Shown here one piece after another: positions 1-8,123 of a stretch of 13,436 bases of DNA (position 1 is the stretch's first letter; each line of letters begins with the position of its first letter). A program made the position numbers and the translations under genes. This stretch comes from Candidatus Babeliales bacterium (lineage in GTDB: Bacteria; Babelota; Babeliae; Babelales; JANWKD01). Under the pieces are notes generated by a model. That model made no database searches, was not told the DNA's origin, and saw only the letters and a program-made list of their open reading frames with translations. Location: assembly GCA_025451595.1 (NCBI GenBank), contig JANWKD010000044.1:1-13436 (forward strand). The letters are read 5' to 3'.

Positions 1-1185
1 AGGAACTTTGCGCAAAAAACGACCTAATTGTCTATGCCAAAAGGGACTATTGACTCCCAGTTCTAACATATCACCAAGCACCGCAATCTTTTGCGCTTTT
101 GTTTCATATTTTTGAAAAGCGATGAGAGCAGCTTTCATGCTCTCGGGACTTGCGTTGTAACAATCATTAATAATAATGCCGTTACCAAGTTTTAATGTTC
201 TTTGCTCGTAACGACCATGCACAATTACTGGTTGTTGTATGCCACGTACAATGGTGTCAAATGAAACACCAAGTAAATGCGCCATAGACGCTGCTGCAAG
301 AGAATTGAAAACAGCTCCCGTATGATTGCTTGATATCGATATTTTTTGTCTTTGTCCATACATTTTGATAATAAAACTGGTTGACTGATCGGACACATTA
401 ATTTTTCTCGCTTGAACTTGATTTGTGGTTTTAGCACCGAACTTTACAACCGGATGAGAATAACTTATTTGTGATAATAATATTTGATCGCCATTTATTA
501 CGCCAATATTATTTTCTTTAAAACAGGAGAAAAGAGCTCTTTTTTCAGCAGCAATATCTAATATTGAACCCAATCCTTCCATATGCGCATGTCCAACCAC
601 CGTTATAATGCCATTCGTTGGTTGCACCAAGTCAACCAGTTGAGACATTTCACCTCTTTTTGAAATTCCCATCTCAAAAACTGCTAGAGTATAATTATTG
701 GTCATTTGCAAAATGCGTAACGATAGGCCAATTAACGTATTGAGATTTCCTTCTGAAACGATACAGCGATATCCATGCAATGTTAATATTCGTTCTAAGA
801 TTTCTTTGGTTGTTGTTTTTCCAACAGAACCAGTAATACCAATAACGGGATAATTAAACTGTTTTCGCCATGCAGTTGCCAATTGTACAAGAGCATTTTT
901 TGTATTAGACACTTTAATAATGAGTTTATTTTTTAAATATTCTTTTGGTATAGAATTAAGATAATGCGATTTATTATCATCAATCATACACCCAATTGCA
1001 CCTTTTTTCAGCGCATCTTGCATAAAAAAATGTCCATCATGTATTGCACCCTGCAATGCAATAAACAGATCGCCTGTTTTAACTGTTCTTGAATCGATAG
1101 AAAAGGAAGTTATCTCAGGAAAAACATCGAATGCAAGAGACACTCCTGGAATCGCGTTCTTTATAAATTGTTCATCCAAACGCAT
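1..1185 (-). CDS. murF: UDP-N-acetylmuramoyl-tripeptide--D-alanyl-D-alanine ligase, 3' end beyond window
   Basis: MurF joins D-Ala-D-Ala to UDP-MurNAc-tripeptide with ATP in the cytoplasm, the last soluble step of peptidoglycan precursor synthesis. I read 395 codons without a stop from ATG at 1185-1183 to the window edge. The usual length is about 450, so some 50-60 C-terminal residues are missing. Visible Mur-ligase marks in order: SIDSRTVKTGDLF (about 29-41, uridine-binding domain), the ATP P-loop GSVGKTTTKE (119-128), GNLNTLIGL (146-154), the helix with the lysine of IAAEK (about 211-215) expected to be carbamylated, and in the C-terminal domain NDCYNASPESM (340-350) followed by GDMLELG (371-377). 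A GGAG ribosome site lies 6 nt before the ATG. It follows ftsK by 101 bp on the same strand and is probably in the same envelope/division cluster. Family assignment is firm; the C-terminal end cannot be judged. Confidence 0.95.
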   Translation of the reverse strand, partial: MRLDEQFIKNAIPGVSLAFDVFPEITSFSIDSRTVKTGDLFIALQGAIHDGHFFMQDALKKGAIGCMIDDNKSHYLNSIPKEYLKNKLIIKVSNTKNALVQLATAWRKQFNYPVIGITGSVGKTTTKEILERILTLHGYRCIVSEGNLNTLIGLSLRILQMTNNYTLAVFEMGISKRGEMSQLVDLVQPTNGIITVVGHAHMEGLGSILDIAAEKRALFSCFKENNIGVINGDQILLSQISYSHPVVKFGAKTTNQVQARKINVSDQSTSFIIKMYGQRQKISISSNHTGAVFNSLAAASMAHLLGVSFDTIVRGIQQPVIVHGRYEQRTLKLGNGIIINDCYNASPESMKAALIAFQKYETKAQKIAVLGDMLELGVNSPFWHRQLGRFLRKVP

Positions 1186-1231
1186 GTTCGTCTCCGATTT
1201 ATCTTTTTTAATCTTTAACTATTCGATGGAC

Positions 1232-1260
1232 AACATGGCCGCTTTTTGTAGCTTTGTCAA
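1232..1260 (-). promoter_or_regulatory. possible weak murF promoter
   Basis: The 101-bp gap between ftsK and murF holds a perfect TTGACA (complement of 1255-1260). A poor -10 candidate CATGTT (complement of 1232-1237) lies 17 nt downstream. The gap has no hairpin terminator, so murF may also be read from ftsK transcripts. The -10 matches only three consensus bases, so this is a tentative call. Confidence 0.2.
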
Positions 1261-1286
1261 GAAAATAAAAAAAATTATTCAAATAT

Positions 1287-3581
1287 CTACTCAATAGATT
1301 TAATTACTTTTCGTGGCTTTCCGCCTTGGCTTGGCAATACGTGACCTTGAGATTCTAATAAATCAATAAACCGCGCTGAACGGTTATATCCAATTCTAAA
1401 TTGACGTTGCAATGATGAAATAGAAATATGTTCAACTGTTTGTATAAATGACAATATATGTTGATACAATTGCTGATCCTCATCATGCAATGCACCATCC
1501 GTTTGCTCAACGGTCAACTCTTGATAACGTACCATTTTTTGTTTTTTAATATGAGTCACTATTTTTTCTATTTCTTGCATAGAAACAAATGCGCCATGTA
1601 CGCGGCGAATTTGTGACGATGCATCTAAAAACAACATATCGCCCTTGCCTAATAATTTGTCAGCACCTATTGTGTCTAAAATCGTACGAGAATCAACTTT
1701 TGAAGCTACCTTACATGAAATTCGACAAGGAAAGTTAACTTTAATTAAGCCCGTAATTACATCAACTGAAGGTCGTTGCGTTGCAACTAATAAATGAATC
1801 CCTGCCGCTCGCGCCATTTGCGCTATACGCGCAATTAAATCTTCAATATCTGATCCAACAGACATCATTAAATCAGCAAGTTCATCTATTATTGTGACAA
1901 TATAAGGCATCGAGTTTTCATTATTCATTTTTTTATGATATTCATCGATATTTCTCACCTGATGTGTTGCCATAATTTTATATCGATTTTCCATTTCAGT
2001 AACCAACCACGATAAAATACGTACTACATTTTTAGGTTCAGTAACGATAGGAAAAAGTAGATGAGGAATATCGGCATACGTTGCAAATTCTAGTCGTTTA
2101 GGATCAATTAAAACAAGACGCAATTGATCAGGAGTTCGTGAACATAATAGACTCATTAACATACCATTGAGCGCGACCGATTTTCCCGATCCAGTCGACC
2201 CTGCCAAAAGTAAATGTGGTAAAGAGGTCAAATCTATAATAACATCATTGCCTATTACATCGTGTCCTATTATTAACGGTAATTTTCCTGCAAAATGTTT
2301 AAATGTTTTACTGCTTGCTAATGCTGCAAACGACACCGTTTTTTGTTTTTGATGTGCAACCTCAAAACCAACAACCGATTTTCCTGGTATTGGTGCAATA
2401 ATACGAATACTCATTGCTTGCAATGCAAGTGCTAAATCATCTTCTAACGCAATGATTTTACTAATTTTAGAATCAATATGTGGTTCATACTCAAATAAGG
2501 TCAATACGGGGCCTTGTTTTATAGAAACAACAGTACCTTGAATGCCAAATCGTTCCAATTTTTGTTCCAATAATGTTGATAAATATTTAGCATTATTAAC
2601 TTCTTGCAGCGATGATTGTTCTTTATAATCATTAAAAAGCTTTTCAACAGGAGGTAATTGATAGAACTGTTCTGTATGATTCTCTATTGCATCTTGGGAG
2701 TTTGCAGATACGAAAGGCTTCTGAATAAGAGTTTTTTCTGGTGATGCTTTCAAAACTTTTTCCACAGAGTTTTCTGGGGAAAAAATTACCTGTTGTGTCG
2801 ATTCTATGTTACTGTTTTTTAAAATAGGAAATTGTTGCCAAAATGATTCGTCATCAGGTTGCTGTTGGTAAGCAAGTTCTTCTTGCACAATTGATTCCAA
2901 TAATCGATCGAAAGAATTTTTTTCTTTCTTGGTTACTCTTAATCGTAGATATCGTTTGTCAAGCGCTTTTCGTATCCTTTGGTAGAATTCAACGATTGTT
3001 GAGCAAGTTAATCGAACATATTTTGCATGGTATATGTATTGAGCAAAACATATCAAAGGTTGGACATAACGTGTAAAAGAAAGTTGCGTGATTAATACAA
3101 TGCTTATCATAAAACTGGTATATATACCAATCAAAGCAACAACTCTATCGGCAAAAATAAATAATAATAGCTTATATACCATATTGCCCATAAGACCGCC
3201 CGGTGCAATGTTCAAATAATCAATTTGATATGCGCGCAATAAAGCGCTGAGCGAGAAAAGCAGGAGCACGTAGCCTACAAAAGTATCTTCAATCGATCGC
3301 AAGGGAATGCGTACATACAATGCGTAGGAAAGATGCCACAACAAGAATGCGAGCACCCAAGCTGATCCTCCTAAGAAAAAGAACAGCAAACTGCTCATCG
3401 TGGAACCAACCCAACCAAGATAATAATTATTCGTAGATTGCGTTGAATAGAAAAACCACGATAAATCGTCAGCTTGAAATGACCATATTAATAAACTTAC
3501 CATACAGGCTATAAAACTTACACGAAAAAAGATTATAGCTTGTTTTACAGAAATGAACTCAAAAAAATTCTTTTTATTCAT
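1287..3581 (-). CDS. ftsK: DNA translocase FtsK/SpoIIIE
   Basis: A septum-anchored ATPase that pumps chromosomal DNA during division. The 764-residue protein has about four N-terminal membrane segments (roughly 20-35, 62-90, 100-118, 136-167). A polar linker of low complexity follows (about 220-330). The alpha/beta motor begins near 330 and contains Walker A GSTGSGKS (461-468), IDPKRLEF (492-499), Walker B IIDELAD (564-570) and VATQRPSVDVITG (599-611). The C-terminal winged-helix gamma domain (about 700-764) keeps LQRQFRIGYNRSARFIDLLE (724-743) and GGKPRKVI, the part that in known FtsK proteins reads polar DNA signals and contacts XerD. It is shorter than the 1329-residue E. coli protein because the linker is short, and is near the length of SpoIIIE-type proteins. 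The ATG at 3581-3579 is 14 nt after the uppP stop, with only a weak TGAG ribosome site, suggesting co-transcription with uppP. Confidence 0.96.
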   Translation of the reverse strand: MNKKNFFEFISVKQAIIFFRVSFIACMVSLLIWSFQADDLSWFFYSTQSTNNYYLGWVGSTMSSLLFFFLGGSAWVLAFLLWHLSYALYVRIPLRSIEDTFVGYVLLLFSLSALLRAYQIDYLNIAPGGLMGNMVYKLLLFIFADRVVALIGIYTSFMISIVLITQLSFTRYVQPLICFAQYIYHAKYVRLTCSTIVEFYQRIRKALDKRYLRLRVTKKEKNSFDRLLESIVQEELAYQQQPDDESFWQQFPILKNSNIESTQQVIFSPENSVEKVLKASPEKTLIQKPFVSANSQDAIENHTEQFYQLPPVEKLFNDYKEQSSLQEVNNAKYLSTLLEQKLERFGIQGTVVSIKQGPVLTLFEYEPHIDSKISKIIALEDDLALALQAMSIRIIAPIPGKSVVGFEVAHQKQKTVSFAALASSKTFKHFAGKLPLIIGHDVIGNDVIIDLTSLPHLLLAGSTGSGKSVALNGMLMSLLCSRTPDQLRLVLIDPKRLEFATYADIPHLLFPIVTEPKNVVRILSWLVTEMENRYKIMATHQVRNIDEYHKKMNNENSMPYIVTIIDELADLMMSVGSDIEDLIARIAQMARAAGIHLLVATQRPSVDVITGLIKVNFPCRISCKVASKVDSRTILDTIGADKLLGKGDMLFLDASSQIRRVHGAFVSMQEIEKIVTHIKKQKMVRYQELTVEQTDGALHDEDQQLYQHILSFIQTVEHISISSLQRQFRIGYNRSARFIDLLESQGHVLPSQGGKPRKVIKSIE

Positions 3582-3595
3582 ATTCTCATCTATTC

Positions 3596-4372
3596 CTATC
3601 GATTAAAGAACGCAGCAAGAATACCAATTCCCGCTACATAGGGACTAAAAAGCCACAATTTTTTGTTATTAATTATTTGAGAAACGCAATAAAATCCAAT
3701 CAATGCCCCTATACTTGCAAAAAGCATAGCCAATAGCAACTTGCTATTCAATAGATCTAATTGTTTATGTGCATGTATCGAATAAAGCCCTTTTAAAAAA
3801 CCAGCAACACTTATTGGCCATTCAATAAGGAACGAAAGTTCAAATGATTTTTTGTCAGAAAATCCCAACCATCGAGCGCAAACAAAGGTAGCGCCAAATC
3901 GAGATACGCCTGGTAATAATGCAAAGCCTTGAGCCATACCCAACATACTTGCATCAACAATAGAATATTTTTTTTTCTCGTTGTTTGCAGGACAATAGTT
4001 CAAAGAAAAAAGCAACCCTGCCGTTACCAAGAATCCAACAGATAAATAATGTTGTGCGTGTAGCTTAATCATCAAATAGAAAAGATACCATACAATGGTT
4101 ATTGTTTCGGTTATAACTCCATACCATACGATTTTAATAACATAATGCCAAGTTCGTCTAAAATTAACTAATAAAAATGACCATCGTTTAAAAAAAAATA
4201 GTGCAATAATACAAGCAATAGGACCATGCAAAACATGATCAAAATATTCCGGTATACAAGTCATGCTGTCATGTTTGCCAAATAGATTTAATAATAATAG
4301 TGCATGACCAGAACTGCTAACGGGAAAACTTTCTAAGAGTATCGGCAACATAGAAATTAAATAACGTACCAT
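3596..4372 (-). CDS. uppP: undecaprenyl-diphosphatase, UppP/BacA family, with divergent motifs
   Basis: UppP dephosphorylates undecaprenyl diphosphate in the inner membrane to recycle the lipid carrier for cell-wall and surface polysaccharides. The 258-residue protein is hydrophobic throughout, with several membrane helices. Family marks: ESFPVSSSGHALLL (14-27), the region around FDHVLHGPIACIIALFFF (44-61), MLGMAQGFALLPGVSRFGAT (143-162) and SFLIEWPISVAG (180-191). E14, H23 and R158 match E21, H30 and R174 of the E. coli enzyme. Two positions deviate: the first acidic residue of the (E/Q)xxxE motif is P10, and the serine after the arginine in PGxSRSxxT is F159. An AGGTGA ribosome site lies upstream of the ATG. 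It is the first gene of a minus-strand cluster, 14 nt before ftsK. Family membership is clear; normal activity is likely but not certain given the substitutions. Confidence 0.9.
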   Translation of the reverse strand: MVRYLISMLPILLESFPVSSSGHALLLLNLFGKHDSMTCIPEYFDHVLHGPIACIIALFFFKRWSFLLVNFRRTWHYVIKIVWYGVITETITIVWYLFYLMIKLHAQHYLSVGFLVTAGLLFSLNYCPANNEKKKYSIVDASMLGMAQGFALLPGVSRFGATFVCARWLGFSDKKSFELSFLIEWPISVAGFLKGLYSIHAHKQLDLLNSKLLLAMLFASIGALIGFYCVSQIINNKKLWLFSPYVAGIGILAAFFNR

Positions 4373-4600
4373 AACAATATTTCACCTATATGTTTATATT
4401 TTTTTAAAAATCAAAAACAGTTTTCTATAAAAATTGCAAAGCATCAATATTTTCGTTACATTGTAGCTAATTTTATGCTATCTCAAAAAAAATTATAGGG
4501 GCAAATTATTAACAGGAAGGAGTGGACTATTTAAAGAGGTGATTTTTTGTTAAAAATTCGTAACAAACCATTGCAATTAACTTTATAAAAAAGGATTTTT
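4373..4600. promoter_or_regulatory. divergent intergenic region with a short inverted repeat
   Basis: This 228-bp AT-rich spacer separates the minus-strand uppP cluster from the plus-strand exported-protein block, so it must hold start signals for both. On the plus strand the best pair I see is TTGCAA (4434-4439) and TACATT (4457-4462), 17 nt apart, each matching four consensus bases. It would give a leader of about 130 nt. A perfect 7-bp inverted repeat TTTGTTA / TAACAAA (4546-4552 and 4561-4567, loop 8) lies in that leader and could be an operator or a small RNA hairpin. AAGGA at 4591-4595 serves the next gene. I found no convincing minus-strand promoter. Confidence 0.3.
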
Positions 4601-6115
4601 ATGAATACGGTTCGAAAAAAAATTATACTATATGCAATAGCAGTCATTGCATGCATGCCTTTTAAAACAAGTGCAACATTTGGTAAAACATTTATAAGTC
4701 AACGTCCTGCAATTTCTGATCGCGCTCGACTAGATGCAGGAGTCGGGCCATTGCAGAATTTATGCGACATGGATTACGTGTACGGTACTTTTGCGATAAC
4801 ACCCGGCTATTCGCAGTTGTTTAATCGTAACGAAATTGGCAGATACTTCTTTTTTAATGATACCAATACTATGACTTTTGGTCCTGCTGGCGCACCAGGA
4901 GTTGACGTATTTGCCCGTAACTTCTTTTTGAATGACAACCTTAATGGTCAAGTAACGGCACTGCCAAGCGTACAAAATGTTATTGTTGATTTAGATTTGT
5001 ATTTAGGACTTGACGAATGGTTGCCCCATTTATATGTGCGAATCCACACCCCGATAAATTGGACTAAATGGAATTTCAACCTCGAGCAATCAATCACCAC
5101 CGAAGGAACTACCGTTGAACAATTTGCATTTGGCAATACTACGGCGATTGCATCACCGGTAACGAGTATTATTCAAGGATACAATGGTCAAACATTAAAC
5201 ACGACGGAATTTCCTGATTTAAAGACCGTTTTAAACTTTGATCGCGTAAATGGCCCACAAACAAAAACGCAACTTGCAGATATTGAATTAGAAGTTGGGT
5301 ATAACTTTCTTTGCAAAGAATGCGCCTATTTAGGATTAAGCTTGCGTACTATATTTCCTACCGGTAATCGGCCAAACTCTGATTTTTTATTTGAGCCAGT
5401 CTCAGGAAATGGACATCATTATGAATTTGGGTTTGGCATCATTGGCTATTATGAATTTTGGAACAGCTGCAACTCCTCTTTTGGGATTTATTTAGATGGT
5501 AGCTTGTATCATATGTTTAATTCAAAGCAACGCCGTACTTTTGATTTGATAGAAAATGGCATTGGTAGTCATAATTTACTCATCAAACGATTCAGTAGTC
5601 CAACAAATTACGGTCAAGAAATGATTTACGGGCCAAACGTTTTGACCCTAGAATGTAACGTTCGCAACGATATTCATTCAGATGTCGCGGCATGGCTTAA
5701 CTACTGCCGTTGTGGATTTACCTTCGATTTAGGTTATAATCTGTGGGCTCGTACGAAAGACAAGATTCAAATTACCGGCGTAATCGAAGAAAACACCTTC
5801 GCGCTGGCTGGCCAAACCTTGGGAACGGGAAGTCCAACCGCAGACAACACGGGCAGCACCGCGCGTATTAATGGTACTGGTGGTGCCCCTGATGCAGTCA
5901 ATACCTTTATTACGACAGCAGATCTAAACCCCGAATCAGCAGCAACGCCGACCTCAATCACCCATAAAGTATTCGGTCATGTTGGTTATATTTGGGAAAA
6001 CTGTGAATACCTACCATTCTTTGGTATCGGTGCTCAAGCAGAATTTTCTGGCAAACAAAACAATGCGTTTAACCAATGGATGGTATGGGCAAAAGGCGGA
6101 TTTGCATTCTCATAA
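4601..6115 (+). CDS. exported outer-membrane-like beta protein, paralogue A
   Basis: I do not recognise a named family. The 504-residue protein starts with a Sec signal peptide (basic MNTVRKK, hydrophobic 8-20, likely cleavage after A25). The mature part is rich in alternating hydrophobic/polar strands, aromatic residues and Gly/Asn turns, as in beta-barrel proteins. FGKTF lies at 27-31, just after the cleavage site. Blocks shared with the next gene include GPAGAPGVDVFARNFFLND (94-112), FPTGNRP (252-258), FLFEP (262-266), EFGFGI (275-280), YHMFNSKQRRTFDL (303-316), YNLWARTKDKI (379-389) and FFGIGAQAEFSG (473-484). Residues about 405-445 are a Thr/Gly/Asn-rich variable loop. AAGGA precedes the ATG by 5 nt, and a strong terminator follows. 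It is probably a surface-exposed porin-like or adhesin-like protein of an expanded paralogue family; the exact function is unknown. Confidence 0.85.
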   Translation: MNTVRKKIILYAIAVIACMPFKTSATFGKTFISQRPAISDRARLDAGVGPLQNLCDMDYVYGTFAITPGYSQLFNRNEIGRYFFFNDTNTMTFGPAGAPGVDVFARNFFLNDNLNGQVTALPSVQNVIVDLDLYLGLDEWLPHLYVRIHTPINWTKWNFNLEQSITTEGTTVEQFAFGNTTAIASPVTSIIQGYNGQTLNTTEFPDLKTVLNFDRVNGPQTKTQLADIELEVGYNFLCKECAYLGLSLRTIFPTGNRPNSDFLFEPVSGNGHHYEFGFGIIGYYEFWNSCNSSFGIYLDGSLYHMFNSKQRRTFDLIENGIGSHNLLIKRFSSPTNYGQEMIYGPNVLTLECNVRNDIHSDVAAWLNYCRCGFTFDLGYNLWARTKDKIQITGVIEENTFALAGQTLGTGSPTADNTGSTARINGTGGAPDAVNTFITTADLNPESAATPTSITHKVFGHVGYIWENCEYLPFFGIGAQAEFSGKQNNAFNQWMVWAKGGFAFS

Positions 6116-6143
6116 TATATATAGCTTCTACAAATGTTTTTTT

Positions 6144-6170
6144 AAAGGCTCGAAGATCGAGCCTTTTTTT
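6144..6170 (+). terminator. rho-independent terminator after paralogue A
   Basis: A perfect 10-bp stem (6144-6153 with 6157-6166, core GGCTCGA/TCGAGCC) has a 3-nt loop AGA and runs into a T tract to 6170. It lies about 30 nt after the stop codon. Because the stem ends in A/T on both sides it could partly work on the other strand, but nothing there needs it. Confidence 0.93.
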
Positions 6171-6179
6171 ATATCTTTC

Positions 6180-6207
6180 TTGGGTGTATACTGTGATCAA
6201 ATATACT
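6180..6207 (+). promoter_or_regulatory. candidate promoter of paralogue B
   Basis: After the terminator, paralogue B needs its own promoter. TATACT occurs at 6187-6192 and again at 6202-6207; the second has a weak -35 TTGGGT at 6180-6185, 16 nt upstream. A perfect TTGACA at 6242-6247 is also present, but its only -10 partner (TAGGGT, 6263-6268, spacer 15) would start RNA inside the ribosome site. The true start is undecided. Confidence 0.25.
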
Positions 6208-6284
6208 CGAAAAGTTTAAAAAAAACGTTCCGAGTCCCCATTTGACATTTTTAATGGAAAAATAGGGTAACATTAAGGAGAAGT

Positions 6285-7832
6285 ATGAAGAAAAAAATAG
6301 TAATGATAGCATCAATATTAACAATACCTATGTCGATAATCCCCTCAGACGATCAACCCATTTTTGGCAAAACATTTTATAATCCCCGCTCACAAGGATC
6401 TTACACAAGTAGATCTGCAGTCGGTTTTGTAGACCTCATAAATCGGTATGATCGTTGTAATTTTTATACGTCCTGGGGAATAACCGGAGAATTTGCACAA
6501 ACGTTTGATACTCGCGGCCTGGGAATATGGCTCTTTTTTAATGGCGATAGTGCTATGTTTTTTGGCAATGCTGCTAATCCTGGTGTTGACGTGTTTGGAC
6601 AAAACTTTTTATTAAATAATGATTTTGAAGGAATTGTGGCAACGGAACCAAAAGTTACGAACATTCTTGCCGACTTTGAATGGTATCTCAGCTTTAATCA
6701 ATGGTTTCCCAATTGGTATTTTCGATTACATACGCCTATGTGCGAATCAACCTGGAATATGGAACTCAAGCAAAATGTAGAAGCAGTCGGCTCAGTAATT
6801 CCGGCCAATTCATTGGGCAACCCTGCCGACGCTCCAGCTCCCTTTGATACTATTATCAGCGCTTGGAATGGCAATGCGACTTTCTTTGATGTAAAAAAAC
6901 CACTCGAATTTGCAAAGATAAGCTTAGATTTACCCGATGACGATGAAGAGATTCTTTCTGACCGTACCAAACAAGCCTTTGCCGATGTAGAAATGGCACT
7001 TGGGTATAATATTATTTTAGATGAGTGCAGTCATTTCGGACTTAATGTACGAGCAATAATACCTACGGGCAATAGACCAACGGGAAGATTTCTATTTGAG
7101 CCAATCGTAGGCAACTGCCATCTTTTTGAATTTGGATTTGGCATTGATGGTCATTTAGAACTTTGGAACAATGGCGATAATCAGTTATTATCAGCGTATT
7201 TAATCGGAAACGTGTATCATATGTTTTCGTCAAAACAACGTCGCAGTTTTGATTTATCGATTAACGGTCCTGGTAGCCGTTACTTGTTATTCAAACGATT
7301 TGAAAGCGGTGCGTATGCCGGTGAAATTGTACGTGGTCCAAATATCTTAACACTCGGGTGCAAGGTACATAACGACGTCCATGTAGATGCTAGCTTTATG
7401 CTTCATTATCGCTATTGCGGGTTGACGCTCGAGGCAGGCTATAACGTGTGGGCTCGCACGAAGGACAAAATTACTGATATTGAACTAATTCCGCAAAATA
7501 CCTACGGCATCGCAGGTACTTCAGGAACTGGGGTAAATAGCAATAAAACGGCCAGCAAAACAACGATTTCCGGTCTGAACGCAGATTTACTTGACGATAC
7601 CATTATCTACCTAGCAAACAAAGATATCAATGTAAATTCCGCAGCGCATCCCAACGTCTTTGCGCATGGCTTTTTTGGGTACGCGGGTTATACCTTCGAT
7701 GAGTTTATGGGCCAAGATTATACCCGTTATGAGCCATTTATCGGCATTGGCAGCCAAGTAGAATTCTCAGGAAGGCAGGCCCGCGCGCTTAAAATGTGGC
7801 ACGTTTGGGCAAAATGTGGCTTTATTTTATAA
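6285..7832 (+). CDS. exported outer-membrane-like beta protein, paralogue B
   Basis: This 515-residue protein is a tandem paralogue of the preceding gene, alignable along nearly the whole length. The signal peptide is MKKK followed by a hydrophobic stretch (5-20), with cleavage probably near P20-S21. FGKTF again sits at 27-31. Shared blocks: NPGVDVFGQNFLLNN (98-112), IPTGNRP (259-265), FLFEP (269-273), EFGFGI (282-287), YHMFSSKQRRSFDL (311-324), YNVWARTKDKI (386-396) and FIGIGSQVEFSG (485-496). It differs mainly in loops: an acidic insert DLPDDDEEIL (215-224) and the Thr/Ser/Asn loop at about 412-450. The chain ends WAKCGFIL where paralogue A ends WAKGGFAFS, so neither has the classic terminal Phe of a porin, though both end in an aromatic/hydrophobic strand. 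TAAGGAG lies 4 nt before the ATG. It is a likely surface protein of unknown function. Confidence 0.85.
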   Translation: MKKKIVMIASILTIPMSIIPSDDQPIFGKTFYNPRSQGSYTSRSAVGFVDLINRYDRCNFYTSWGITGEFAQTFDTRGLGIWLFFNGDSAMFFGNAANPGVDVFGQNFLLNNDFEGIVATEPKVTNILADFEWYLSFNQWFPNWYFRLHTPMCESTWNMELKQNVEAVGSVIPANSLGNPADAPAPFDTIISAWNGNATFFDVKKPLEFAKISLDLPDDDEEILSDRTKQAFADVEMALGYNIILDECSHFGLNVRAIIPTGNRPTGRFLFEPIVGNCHLFEFGFGIDGHLELWNNGDNQLLSAYLIGNVYHMFSSKQRRSFDLSINGPGSRYLLFKRFESGAYAGEIVRGPNILTLGCKVHNDVHVDASFMLHYRYCGLTLEAGYNVWARTKDKITDIELIPQNTYGIAGTSGTGVNSNKTASKTTISGLNADLLDDTIIYLANKDINVNSAAHPNVFAHGFFGYAGYTFDEFMGQDYTRYEPFIGIGSQVEFSGRQARALKMWHVWAKCGFIL

Positions 7833-7865
7833 CGGTATAAACCCATATAATTAAAATCATATACG

Positions 7866-7949
7866 AAATGAACCCCGCACTCGACTTATCGGAATCTTTC
7901 CATTCATCTCTATATTGCAAGCCAGAGTTTTTTCTGAGGGATAAAATAA
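7866..7949 (+). repeat. intergenic repeat element, copy A
   Basis: The left arm (7866-7888) matches the left arm at 10243-10265 in 19 of 23 bases, and the right arm (7924-7949) matches 10272-10294 apart from a 2-base and a 1-base insertion. A 35-nt unrelated stretch lies between the arms here, against 6 nt in copy B. The element starts 33 nt after the stop of paralogue B. CTCGACTT in the left arm and AAGCCAGAG at 7919-7927 can pair imperfectly and are followed by TTTTTT, so it may also end transcripts. The right arm ends in a -10-like TAAAAT (7942-7947). Confidence 0.6.
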
Positions 7950-8011
7950 CGCTATTCTCTTTTGTTTTTCAGGTTCAACCATTTGCAAAACGAAAAAACT
8001 ACTTCAAATTA

Positions 8012-8041
8012 TTGATTTTGTTTTTCTATTTGTGAAATACT
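8012..8041 (+). promoter_or_regulatory. promoter of the Cys-rich protein gene
   Basis: TTGATT (8012-8017) and AATACT (8036-8041) are separated by 18 nt, and the -10 is preceded by TG plus one base (8033-8035), an extended -10. The predicted RNA start near 8048 would place the stem-loop at 8050-8078 at the extreme 5' end of the message, with a leader of about 75 nt. Confidence 0.5.
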
Positions 8042-8049
8042 AAAGATAG

Positions 8050-8078
8050 CTAGAAATAATCATGGCGCCTATTTCTAG
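8050..8078 (+). promoter_or_regulatory. 5' leader stem-loop or operator upstream of the Cys-rich gene
   Basis: A perfect 9-bp inverted repeat, CTAGAAATA (8050-8058) and TATTTCTAG (8070-8078), encloses an 11-nt loop ending GGCGCC. No T tract follows, so it is not a terminator. Its place directly after the predicted RNA start suits an mRNA-stabilising 5' hairpin; an operator for a dimeric regulator is the alternative. Confidence 0.5.
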
Positions 8079-8123
8079 TAGAAATGTTTGTACTAACATA
8101 TTAACAAAACAAAGGAGAAATCC

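Noticed and set aside
225..437. Minus-strand open frame inside murF
   Set aside because: It is another frame of murF, which is well supported by Mur-ligase motifs through this stretch.
4522..4542. Possible six-codon leader peptide starting GTG after AGGAAGGA in the leader of paralogue A
   Set aside because: Too short, spacing to the purine run is poor, and no attenuator hairpin with T tract follows.
5979..6245. Plus-strand open frame of 88 codons overlapping the end of paralogue A and its terminator
   Set aside because: It starts inside a well-supported gene in another frame, has no ribosome site, and runs through a strong terminator hairpin.
6242..6268. TTGACA upstream of paralogue B as its promoter
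   Set aside because: The only -10-like partner is poor, at 15 nt, and would start RNA within the ribosome site.
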